Part shown: one piece after another, positions 31,889 to 40,230 of the stretch
Numbering within the stretch: position 1 is the stretch's first letter
Layout of the letters: each line of letters opens with the position of its first letter
Assembly: GCA_035712245.1 (NCBI GenBank)
Contig: DASTBC010000121.1
Location: forward strand, 1 to 40,230
DNA length: 40,230 nt
DNA from: Candidatus Eisenbacteria bacterium
Lineage (GTDB): Bacteria > Eisenbacteria > RBG-16-71-46 > SZUA-252
Direction of reading: 5' to 3'
Notes under the pieces: model-generated
What the model saw: the letters and a program-made list of their open reading frames with translations, nothing else
Database searches by the model: none
Told to the model about the DNA's origin: nothing
Translations under genes and position numbers: made by a program

Positions 31889-34456
31889 ATGGACACACCG
31901 ACGCGCCCGCCGGCTCCTCCCGGCGGTTCTCGTGATTCCGAGCAGTTCGCCGACCTTCCTCCGCTCTGGCAGATGGAGCGGCTCCAGACCGTCTACCGCC
32001 TGACGGACGACGTGAGCCGCGCGCGCGGTCTCGAGGAGATCTACGAGGCCGCCCTCCGTGGGCTCGAGCGCGCGCTCGCGACCGAGCGCGCGTCCATCCT
32101 CCTCTTCGACGACGACGGCGTGATGCGCTTCAAGGCGTGGCACGGTCTCTCGGACGGATACCGCCGCGCGGTGGAGGGGCACTCCCCCTGGTCCCGCGAC
32201 GCGTACAATCCGCAGCCGGTCGTCGTGGCGGACACGGAAGAGGACGAGTCGGTGCGGAGCTACCTGGAGCTCTTCCGGTCCGAGGGGATCCGCGCGCTCG
32301 GGTTCATCCCGCTCCTCTCGCGAGGGCGGCTCATCGGGAAGTTCATGGTGTACTTCGGACGGCCCCACCCGCTCGACGAGGAAGAGCTCCGGCTCGCGCA
32401 GACGATCGCGAGGCACGTAGCCTTTGCGGTGGAGCGCCGGCGCGACGAGGAACGACTCGCTCTCTACCGCGAGATCTTCGCCCACTCGAGCGAGGCGATC
32501 GCGATCCTCGACGCGGACGGGGAGTACACGGAGCAGAATGCGGCGCACCGGAGGCTCCTCGGGTACGAGGACGAGGATCTGGCGGGCCGCACGCCCGCGA
32601 TCCACCTGGGACAGGTAGCGTTCCGCGACGAGATGCGCGTGCTCGGCGAGGACGGAATCTACCGGAAGGACGTGGTGTCGATCTCCAAGTCCGGGCAGCC
32701 GCTCGACCTCGAGCTCTCCGCATTCGCGGTCCTCGACGAGTCGGGGAAGCCGCGGTGCTTCGTCGGGGTCAAGCGCGACATTCGTGCCCGGAAGCGCACG
32801 GAGGAGGCCCTCCAGTTCCTCGCCGGCGCGAGCGCCGCGCTCGACCGCTCGCTCGAATACGAGGAGACGGTCCGGCGCCTCGCGTCGCTCACGGTGCCGC
32901 GGCTCGCCGACTGGGCGGTCCTCGAGGTGCTGGACGAGTCCGGCACGCTGCGCCCCGGCGCGGTGGTCCACCGCGATCCCGCGCTCGACGAGACGGTGTC
33001 ACGCCTCTTCGAGGTGCTCTCGGTGCCGGCGCGCGCCGAAGGCGTGCGGCGTGTTCCTTCCTCCCCCGCGCGGCGCACGCGCGCCGCGGAGATCCTGGGC
33101 GACGCGACGGCGTCGGATCCGAGAACCGGACCGCTCCTCCAGCGACTCGGCCTCGTCGCGGCGCTCGCGGTGCCGCTGCGCGCACGGGGACGCCTGCTCG
33201 GGCTCCTGACCCTCGTCTCCTCGGAGCGTCTCTACGAGGAGCGCGACCTGGCGCTCGCCGAGGACTTCGCCAATCGAGGGTCCATGGCGCTCGACAACGC
33301 GAGGCTCTACCGCGAAGCGCAGGAGTCGGACCGCCGCAAGGAGGAGTTCCTGGCGGTGCTCGCGCACGAGCTGCGCAATCCGATGACGCCGCTCCTCACC
33401 TGTCTGGAGCTCATGCGCACCGGCGAGGCCGACCCGGAATCCCTCGCGCGCTGGCGGGAGATCATGGAACGCCAGGTGCGGAATCTCACCCGCCTCGTGG
33501 ACGATCTCCTCGACGTGTCGCGCATCACGCGCGGGAAGATCGAGCTCCAGAAGGAGGGCGTCGATCTCCGGAGCGTGGTCGAACGCGCGGTCGAGGTCGT
33601 GCGACCCCTGATGCAGAGCCGGTCGATCCAGCTCGAGGTCTCGGTGGGACCGGGGCTCTCGCTCGAGGCGGATCCGCTCCGACTCGAGCAGATCCTCGCG
33701 AACCTCCTCCACAACGCGGTCAAGTACACGCCCGAGGGAGGGCGTGTGAGCGTTCGGGGGGCGCGCGAAGGCCGGATGGTCTCGGTCCAGGTCGAGGACG
33801 ACGGTGTCGGCATCGATCCGGACCTCCTGCCCCGCCTCTTCGACCTCTTCATGCAGGGAAACCGCACCTCCAGCGGGCTCGGGATCGGGCTCACGCTCGT
33901 GCGGACGCTCGTGGAGCTGCACGGCGGGACGGTGCGGGCCTCGAGCGGAGGTCCGGGGAAGGGGAGCCAGTTCGAGGTGCGCTTGCCGATGGGGGAGGCG
34001 ACGGACGAAGCGCCGGCGATCGTCACGAGGATCGCCGCGCGGCCGGGCGTTTCACGCCGTGTCCTGGTCGTGGACGACAATACGGACGCCGCGCTCCTGC
34101 TGGGCGAGGTCCTCCGGATGCGAGGCCACGACGTGCACCTCGCGCACGACGGCGCCTCGGCCCTCGCGCTCGCCGCGAAGATCGCTCCCGAGATCGTGCT
34201 CCTGGATCTCGGCCTCCCGGACCTGGACGGCTACGAAGTGGCCGCGCGGCTCCGGAACGAGCTCGGACTCAAGGAGAGCCTGATCGTCGCGGTCACGGGA
34301 TTCGGACAGGAGCACCATCGCGCGCGTAGCGCGGAGACGGGTTTCTCCCACCACGTCGTGAAGCCGATCGACCTCGACCAGCTGGACCGCATCCTCGAGC
34401 GGCACGCGAGCGAGGCGGCCGCGCGCTCCCGGAAGGTGGAGGAGGCGCCGGCCTAG
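31889..34456 (+). CDS. Hybrid sensor histidine kinase (GAF-PAS-GAF-HisKA-HATPase-REC)
   Basis: This 855-residue protein has no membrane helix, so it senses cytosolic or diffusible signals. Domains in order are GAF (~45-190), PAS (~200-315, ending GVKRDIRARK), GAF (~325-475), and HisKA with phospho-acceptor His493 in AVLAHELRNPMTP. HATPase_c (~590-705) has N-box NLLHNAVKYTPEGG and G-boxes VEDDGVGI and GLGIGLTLV. The C-terminal receiver has phospho-acceptor Asp773 in LLDLGLPDLDGYE and Lys in VVKPIDL. The phosphate should move on to a phosphotransfer protein or the lone receiver at 5042, but no partner is adjacent. ATG has GGAG 6 nt upstream. The 251 bp upstream hold a 6-bp hairpin at 31680-31694 and no convincing promoter. 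Confidence 0.93.
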   Translation: MDTPTRPPAPPGGSRDSEQFADLPPLWQMERLQTVYRLTDDVSRARGLEEIYEAALRGLERALATERASILLFDDDGVMRFKAWHGLSDGYRRAVEGHSPWSRDAYNPQPVVVADTEEDESVRSYLELFRSEGIRALGFIPLLSRGRLIGKFMVYFGRPHPLDEEELRLAQTIARHVAFAVERRRDEERLALYREIFAHSSEAIAILDADGEYTEQNAAHRRLLGYEDEDLAGRTPAIHLGQVAFRDEMRVLGEDGIYRKDVVSISKSGQPLDLELSAFAVLDESGKPRCFVGVKRDIRARKRTEEALQFLAGASAALDRSLEYEETVRRLASLTVPRLADWAVLEVLDESGTLRPGAVVHRDPALDETVSRLFEVLSVPARAEGVRRVPSSPARRTRAAEILGDATASDPRTGPLLQRLGLVAALAVPLRARGRLLGLLTLVSSERLYEERDLALAEDFANRGSMALDNARLYREAQESDRRKEEFLAVLAHELRNPMTPLLTCLELMRTGEADPESLARWREIMERQVRNLTRLVDDLLDVSRITRGKIELQKEGVDLRSVVERAVEVVRPLMQSRSIQLEVSVGPGLSLEADPLRLEQILANLLHNAVKYTPEGGRVSVRGAREGRMVSVQVEDDGVGIDPDLLPRLFDLFMQGNRTSSGLGIGLTLVRTLVELHGGTVRASSGGPGKGSQFEVRLPMGEATDEAPAIVTRIAARPGVSRRVLVVDDNTDAALLLGEVLRMRGHDVHLAHDGASALALAAKIAPEIVLLDLGLPDLDGYEVAARLRNELGLKESLIVAVTGFGQEHHRARSAETGFSHHVVKPIDLDQLDRILERHASEAAARSRKVEEAPA

Positions 34457-34723
34457 CGCGAGCGCGGCGGCTTCCGGCCGGGTGCGCGGTTCCCGCGAGT
34501 CCTGGCCGCCACGGCGGCGCGAAGGTCGACCCCCAAGCGCTCCATCTCGCGAGGTCCTCCTCGTTCCCGGCGGCTCGCCCACGAGCGTGATCCGGGGCGG
34601 GAGGAATTGAAGCGCGCTCACGCCCACCGTACGATCGTTCCTGAGAACCAGGATACGGGACGCCGCGCCTCGACGTGGGGTCCGTGACGTATTCCCCTCA
34701 CACGTCACCCGGAGGCCGTTCCG
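34457..34723. promoter_or_regulatory. 267-bp region upstream of DNA ligase with three dyads
   Basis: Nothing here looks coding. Three inverted repeats precede the ligase: ACGATCGT (34630-34637), GTTC-CTGA-GAAC (34637-34648), and GTGACGT/ACGTCAC (34684-34690 and 34702-34708, 11-nt spacer). The last ends 2 nt before the ligase GGAGG (34711-34715), so it could be an operator or a leader hairpin limiting ribosome access. The middle one has the half-sites of a LexA-type box but in the opposite arrangement (GTTC-N4-GAAC instead of GAAC-N4-GTTC). Confidence 0.5.
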
Positions 34724-36304
34724 ATGCTCCTCGGCGAACTCGTCGCGACGTCGGCTCGCGTGGGCGCCTCGTCCCGACGGCTCGAGAAGATCGGGCTCCT
34801 CTCCGAGCTCCTGCGCCGTGCCGAGGCGGACGAGATCGAGATCGCGGTGGCGTTCCTCGCCGGCCGCCTCCGCCAGGGACGGATTGGAATCGGTGGCGCG
34901 GCGCTCCAGTCCGCTGCCGGCGGAGCGTCACGGGAGCCCGTCCTGACGCTCTCCGAGGTCGACGAGACCATGAGCCGGTTCCTGGCCCTCTCCGGCCGCG
35001 GCTCGGTCTCCGCGCGCTCCTCGTTGCTCTCCTCGCTCTTCTCGCGCGCCACGCGCGAGGAGTCGGACTTCCTGGCTCGGCTCCTCGTCGGCGAGGTCCG
35101 GCAGGGTGCGCTGGGCGGCCTCATGGAGGAAGCCGTCGCGCGCGCGTCCGGGATCCCCGTCGCGGAGATCCGGAGGGCCCATTTCTTCGCGGGCTCGCTC
35201 GAGACGGTGGCGCGAGCTGCGCTCACCGAGGGACGCGCGGGACTCTCGGGCTTTCGCGCCGACCTCTTCCGCCCGCTCGCGCCGATGCTCGCCCAGCCGG
35301 GAGGAGACCTGGACGAGTCCCTTCGATCGCTCGGCGAGGCGGCCCTCGAGTACAAGCTGGACGGAGCCCGGATCCAGATCCATCGTCTCGGAGACGACGT
35401 GCGCGTCTACTCGCGGCGGCTCCATGACGTGACGCCGGCCGTGCCCGAGATCGTGGAGGTGGCGCGCGCGCTCCCCGCCCGTGAGATGATCCTGGACGGG
35501 GAGGCGATCGCGTTGCGTCCCGACGGAACCCCGCATCCCTTCCAGGTCACGATGAGCCGGTTCGGACGCAGGCTGGACGTGGCGCGCTCGCGCGAGACGC
35601 TTCCGCTTCGCGCGTTCCTGTTCGACGCGATCCGGCTGGACGGCCAGGACCTGCACGACCTGCCCGCCAGGGAGCGGTTCCGCGCGCTCCGCTCCGTGGC
35701 GGAAGGCCTCGCGGTGCCGCAGCGCGTGACCTCGGATCCGGCCGAGGCCGAGGCGTTCTTCGATGAGGCGCTGCGCGCCGGGCACGAAGGGGTCATGATG
35801 AAGGGGCTCGATTCCCGCTACGAGGCGGGACGGCGCGGCGGGGGCTGGCTCAAGATGAAGCCGGCCCACACCCTCGACCTGGTCGTGCTCGCGGCGGAGT
35901 GGGGACACGGCCGGCGCACGGGGTGGCTCAGCAACCTCCACCTGGGAGCGCGCGATCCGGGGAGCGGGAGCTACGTGATGCTGGGAAAGACCTTCAAGGG
36001 GATGACGGACGAGATGCTCGAGTGGCAGACGCGCCGGTTCCGGGAGATCGAGACGGACACCGACGGGACCACGGTCCACGTGAGGCCGGAGGTGGTGGTC
36101 GAGGTGGCCTTCAACGACGTGCAGGCGAGCCCGCAGTATCCGGCAGGGATCGCGCTCCGGTTCGCGCGGGTGAAGCGCTACCGCCCCGACAAGACTCCCG
36201 CCGAGGCGGACACGCTGGATCGCGTGCTCGCGCTCGCACACCCCGGAACGAAGCGGCGCGCCGGATCCGCCGAGCGCGCCGCGGCCGGGGAGGCCGCGCC
36301 ATGA
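34724..36304 (+). CDS. ATP-dependent DNA ligase
   Basis: This 526-residue enzyme is of the archaeal/eukaryote-like LigB type. An N-terminal helical DNA-binding domain (~1-185) includes LARLLVGEVRQGALGGLMEEAVA. The nucleotidyltransferase domain has the adenylated lysine Lys211 in EYKLDGARIQIH, then YSRRLHDVT, ILDGEAIAL, LFDAIRLDG, HEGVMMKG and LKMKPAHTLDLVV. The OB domain ends with PEVVVEVAFNDVQ and LRFARVKRYRPDK. All six ligase motifs can be found. It seals nicks using ATP, an accessory repair ligase in bacteria that also carry NAD-dependent LigA. ATG has GGAGG 8 nt upstream, and the stop overlaps the next gene (ATGA). Confidence 0.95.
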   Translation: MLLGELVATSARVGASSRRLEKIGLLSELLRRAEADEIEIAVAFLAGRLRQGRIGIGGAALQSAAGGASREPVLTLSEVDETMSRFLALSGRGSVSARSSLLSSLFSRATREESDFLARLLVGEVRQGALGGLMEEAVARASGIPVAEIRRAHFFAGSLETVARAALTEGRAGLSGFRADLFRPLAPMLAQPGGDLDESLRSLGEAALEYKLDGARIQIHRLGDDVRVYSRRLHDVTPAVPEIVEVARALPAREMILDGEAIALRPDGTPHPFQVTMSRFGRRLDVARSRETLPLRAFLFDAIRLDGQDLHDLPARERFRALRSVAEGLAVPQRVTSDPAEAEAFFDEALRAGHEGVMMKGLDSRYEAGRRGGGWLKMKPAHTLDLVVLAAEWGHGRRTGWLSNLHLGARDPGSGSYVMLGKTFKGMTDEMLEWQTRRFREIETDTDGTTVHVRPEVVVEVAFNDVQASPQYPAGIALRFARVKRYRPDKTPAEADTLDRVLALAHPGTKRRAGSAERAAAGEAAP

Positions 36305-37755
36305 GCGGCTTCTTCCGGGGCCGCACGTACGACGATTTCCTCTTCCGCCCCCAGAAGGGGCGGGTGCGCTCGCGCGGCGCCGTGTCGCTCACGTCGCGGC
36401 TCACCGAGGGGATCGGGCTCGAGCTCCCGATCGTCTCCGCGAACATGGACAGCGTCACCGAGTCGGACATGGCGCGCGTCATGGCCCTCGAAGGGGGGAT
36501 CGGCATCGTGCATCGTGCCCTCCCCATCGAAGAGCAGGCCCGCGAGGTGGAGCGGGTCAAGCGGAGCCACGGCTGGATCGTCGAGGAGCCGATCCGGCTC
36601 CCGCGCACGGCGACGGTTCGCGAGGCGCGCGAGACGACGCGCCGGCATGGCGTGACGGGACTCCTGATCGAAGAGGAGCGCGGCAGCGGCGTGCTCGCCG
36701 GGCTTCTCTCGAAGCGCGACATGCCGTGGGAGGGCGAGCACGAGCAGGAGCCGGTGGAGCGGTTCATGACGCCGGTCGCGCGTCTCCACACCCGGCGGCC
36801 GGGCGTGAGCCCCGAGGAGGCATCGCGCCTTCTCTACGAGCACAAGATCGAGAAGCTCCCGCTCGTGGACGAGCGCGGACGCATCCAGGGACTCATCACG
36901 AAGAGCGACATCCTCCTCTCGCGGGAGCGGCCCGGCTCGACGAAGGACCGGAAGGGGAGGCTCGTGGTCGCGGCCGCGGTCGGCGCGCGCGGCGACTACC
37001 TGGAACGCGCCGAGGCGCTCCTCGCCGCGGGCTCCGACGCGATCCTCGTGGACATCGCGCACGGACACTCGGAGGTGATGGAGGAGGCGGTCCGCGCCCT
37101 CCGCTCCCGGTTTCCGGAGGTCGAGCTGATCGCCGGCAACGTCGGGACCGAAGAGGGAGCGAGGTTCCTGCTCGAGCTGGGCGTCGCCGCGATCAAGGTG
37201 GGGATCGGCCCCGGGCGGGGCTGCAGAACGCGTCTCGAGACGGCGGCCGGGGTTCCGCAGCTCCAGGCGATCCACGAGACGTGGCGCGCCGTGGGGAGCC
37301 GCGTTCCGGTGATCGCGGACGGAGGCGTCCGGAACGACAAGGACATCTTCCTCGCGCTCGTGTGCGGCGCGTCCTCGGTCATGCTGGGAAGCCTCCTCTC
37401 CGGAACGGACGAGGCTCCGGGGCACGTGATCGAGGATCCCGCGACGCGCGAGAAGCGGAAGATCTATCGAGGCATGACGTCGCCGCAGGCGGTCTTCCAG
37501 GCCCTCTACGACGACGTCGATCCCGAGGAGATGGACCAGGCCCTGGACCAGCCTGCCGAGGGCCAGGAGATGCAGGTCCCGTATCGCGGCGGCGTGCGGG
37601 ACGTCCTCCATCGCATCCGCGGACACCTGCAATCGGCGGTGAGCTATGGAGGCGAGAGCTCGCTCGAGGCGGTGCGGCTGCGCGTGCTGGCCGACCCCGA
37701 GCGCTATCTGATACCCCTCTCCGGGGCGTCGGCGCGGGAGTCCTTCGACCGGTAG
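36301..37755 (+). CDS. IMP dehydrogenase/GMP reductase-like enzyme with CBS domains
   Basis: This 484-residue TIM-barrel enzyme carries an inserted CBS pair (about 92-205; MTPVARLHTRRPGVSPEEA, then LPLVDERGRIQGLITKSDIL). Barrel landmarks are TYDDFLFRP, PIVSANMDSVTES, DIAHGHS, IAGNVGTEEGA, VIADGGVRNDKDI and YRGMTSPQA. The catalytic loop is GIGPGRGCRTR with Cys308, where typical IMPDH has GSICTTR. The mobile flap before VPYRG lacks the catalytic Arg-Tyr pair of IMPDH. This could make it a GMP reductase-like (GuaB1-type) enzyme rather than a true IMPDH. ATG overlaps the DNA ligase stop, linking purine supply to repair in expression. Confidence 0.88.
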   Translation: MSGFFRGRTYDDFLFRPQKGRVRSRGAVSLTSRLTEGIGLELPIVSANMDSVTESDMARVMALEGGIGIVHRALPIEEQAREVERVKRSHGWIVEEPIRLPRTATVREARETTRRHGVTGLLIEEERGSGVLAGLLSKRDMPWEGEHEQEPVERFMTPVARLHTRRPGVSPEEASRLLYEHKIEKLPLVDERGRIQGLITKSDILLSRERPGSTKDRKGRLVVAAAVGARGDYLERAEALLAAGSDAILVDIAHGHSEVMEEAVRALRSRFPEVELIAGNVGTEEGARFLLELGVAAIKVGIGPGRGCRTRLETAAGVPQLQAIHETWRAVGSRVPVIADGGVRNDKDIFLALVCGASSVMLGSLLSGTDEAPGHVIEDPATREKRKIYRGMTSPQAVFQALYDDVDPEEMDQALDQPAEGQEMQVPYRGGVRDVLHRIRGHLQSAVSYGGESSLEAVRLRVLADPERYLIPLSGASARESFDR

Positions 37756-37770
37756 CCCTTCGCGAGGTGA

Positions 37771-38906
<1,136 letters not shown>

Positions 38907-38984
38907 TCCCGGGGGCGTTCTTGTGCCTAAGATGCCGCCGTCGTCCTGTGGCAGGGAAGGGGTTCGTACCAGGGAGGTGGCGGC

Positions 38985-39668
38985 ATGGCACGGGAAGGAA
39001 GCTCGCGCGCGGTACCCCTCAAGCAGCTGATCGGAATCCCCCTCAACGTCCTGATGTTCCTTCTCCTCATGGTCATGGGGTGGGTAAGCTGGGCGGGGTT
39101 CTTCGAGCACCCCGTCCGCGTCGGCGTCGTGGTGATCCATCTCCTCATGCTGCCCGTCATGACCCTCTGCACCGCGGGGAGGAGCAAGGGGACGAAGCAC
39201 GCGCCGGACTGGAAGCCGTTCTTTCCGCTCCTCATGTTCCATTCGCTCTTCACCGCGTGGGTGATGCCGTACATGGACGCGCGGAACCTCTGGGTGCTCC
39301 CCGGAGGGGACGGGCTCCGGTGGGTGGGACTCGTGCTCCTCGCGGCGGGAGCATTCCTGCGCATCTGGCCGATGATGACGCTCGGAGAGCGGTTCGCTTC
39401 GGTCGCGGCGATCCAGGAGGGGCACAAGCTCCACACGGGCGGCGTCTATCAGTGGACGCGCCATCCCTCGTACGTGGGCATCCTGCTCATGGACCTCGGC
39501 TTCGCGGCGATCTTCCGGAGCTCGGTGGCGGTGCTCCTCCTCCCGATCGTCTTCTACATGTTCAAGAAGCGGATGGACATCGAGGAATCGCTTCTCCTGG
39601 ACGAGTTCGGGGAGGAGTATCGTGATTACATGAAGCGCTCGGCCAGGCTGGTGCCGGGCGTGTACTGA
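38985..39668 (+). CDS. Isoprenylcysteine carboxyl methyltransferase-like (PEMT/ICMT family) membrane protein
   Basis: This 227-residue protein has five or so membrane segments. The conserved C-terminal half is HKLHTGGVYQWTRHPSYVGILLMDLG, then EESLLLDEFGEEYRDYMKRSARLVPG, which contains the RHPxYxG and E...F...Y..Y motifs that bind S-adenosylmethionine in this family. Bacterial members have no proven prenylcysteine substrate, and lipid or isoprenoid methylation is possible. ATG follows GGGAGG. 78 bp separates it from the BrkB-like gene. Confidence 0.88.
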   Translation: MAREGSSRAVPLKQLIGIPLNVLMFLLLMVMGWVSWAGFFEHPVRVGVVVIHLLMLPVMTLCTAGRSKGTKHAPDWKPFFPLLMFHSLFTAWVMPYMDARNLWVLPGGDGLRWVGLVLLAAGAFLRIWPMMTLGERFASVAAIQEGHKLHTGGVYQWTRHPSYVGILLMDLGFAAIFRSSVAVLLLPIVFYMFKKRMDIEESLLLDEFGEEYRDYMKRSARLVPGVY

Positions 39669-39691
39669 GAGACTCCCGAACAGGAGACCCC

Positions 39692-40230
39692 ATGCTTCGA
39701 ACCACACGCTGGATCGCGCTCGGCTTGGCTCTCTCGCTGGTGCAGGGATGCGCCGCGTCCTCGGAGCTCGCCGCCCTGCGCCATGTCGACTTCGCGTTCG
39801 ACCACATCTCGCATCCGATGGTCGTGGGGATTCCGCTGTCGCGGATCTCCAAGTACGAGGACCTGACTCCGTCGGACTTGACCCGCCTGGGGGTTGCCGT
39901 GGCATCGAACGACATGCCCTTCGATCTCACCGTGCATGTGGCCGCGCGGCACTCGAAGGAGAGCACCGTCAACGCGCGGCTCCTGGCGATGGACTGGACC
40001 TACCTCGTGGACAACAAGAAGATCGTCGAAGGCAAACTCTCCGAGGCCCTGCAGATGACGATCCCACCGGGGGAGTCGCGTGACGTTCCCGTGAAGGTCA
40101 CGTTCAATCTGGTGGAGGCGTTCGAAGGCGCTCCCGACGAGCTCGTCCAGACCGCGCTCGTCCTGTCGGGGCAGCAGCCGAGCGGGCGGAAGCGAACCCT
40201 CGAGATCTCCCCCACGCTGGAGACCCCGGC
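39692..40230 (+). CDS. Lipoprotein, possibly with LEA/WHy-like domain (3' end cut by window)
   Basis: The window holds the first 179 residues. The signal is lipoprotein type: basic MLRTTRW, hydrophobic core, and lipobox LVQGC with Cys20 as lipidation site. The mature part is beta-rich, with VDFAFDHISHPMVVGIPLSRI, then ASNDMPFDLTVHVAARH and LSEALQMTIPPGESRDVPVKVTF. The alternation of a paired-strand segment about natural variation and a PPGES-DVPVKV edge recalls LEA-2/WHy domains, which protect proteins in desiccation. This is a tentative fold guess. ATG has GGAG 5 nt upstream. No stop is reached. Confidence 0.7.
   Translation, partial: MLRTTRWIALGLALSLVQGCAASSELAALRHVDFAFDHISHPMVVGIPLSRISKYEDLTPSDLTRLGVAVASNDMPFDLTVHVAARHSKESTVNARLLAMDWTYLVDNKKIVEGKLSEALQMTIPPGESRDVPVKVTFNLVEAFEGAPDELVQTALVLSGQQPSGRKRTLEISPTLETP

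Noticed and set aside
34457-34708. Possible short minus-strand gene between the hybrid kinase and the DNA ligase
   Set aside because: The frame continues antisense far into the kinase gene and has no motif. The non-overlapping ~70 residues give no recognisable protein.

Overview
This is a 40.2 kb piece of a very GC-rich bacterial chromosome. Coding is dense, most starts carry strong GGAGG-type ribosome binding sites, and many genes are joined by 4-bp ATGA, GTGA or TTGA stop/start overlaps. I saw no tRNA, rRNA, CRISPR array, insertion sequence or phage gene. The content (class A penicillin-binding protein, lipoproteins, Hsp20, BON, YtxH and BrkB proteins, topoisomerase IB, ATP-dependent DNA ligase, large sugar cluster) suggests a free-living soil or sediment bacterium. 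A lineage such as Eisenbacteria, Gemmatimonadota or a myxobacterium-like group is possible, but the sequence alone does not decide it.

Region 1 (1-10361) is a stress and envelope neighbourhood. It has the start of a transporter running off the left edge, a low-affinity iron permease coupled to topoisomerase IB, a lipid kinase-PAP2 phosphatase fusion, a stress-type short-chain dehydrogenase, a lone receiver domain, DUF948 and YtxH proteins, a secreted M48 protease and a divergent class A penicillin-binding protein.

Region 2 (10663-30954) is dominated by a carbohydrate locus. An Hsp20 with a charged repeat arm comes first. Then come a PIG-L deacetylase, a GT4 glycosyltransferase and an ABC exporter. 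Next is a leftward operon (CgeB-like glycosyltransferase, nucleotidyltransferase, GH-A glycosidase), diverging from a seven-gene rightward operon (UDP-glucuronate decarboxylase, two more sugar epimerases, a GT4 and three CgeB-like glycosyltransferases). A second leftward operon (histidine phosphatase, phosphoribosyltransferase/kinase-like protein, zinc alcohol dehydrogenase, Gfo/Idh/MocA oxidoreductase) converges on it. Together they look able to make NDP-pentose or deoxysugar donors, build a small decorated saccharide, and export it. The product is unknown. The two most striking genes are a glycosidase whose TIM-barrel halves appear in swapped (circularly permuted) order, and a 600-residue protein joining a PRPP-binding-type loop to a kinase-like half.

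Region 3 (30996-40230) returns to stress and repair functions: a BON-domain protein, a hybrid histidine kinase, an ATP-dependent DNA ligase translationally coupled to an IMP dehydrogenase/GMP reductase-like enzyme, a small charged FPASDPP protein coupled to a YihY/BrkB membrane protein, an isoprenylcysteine methyltransferase-like membrane protein, and a lipoprotein cut by the right edge.
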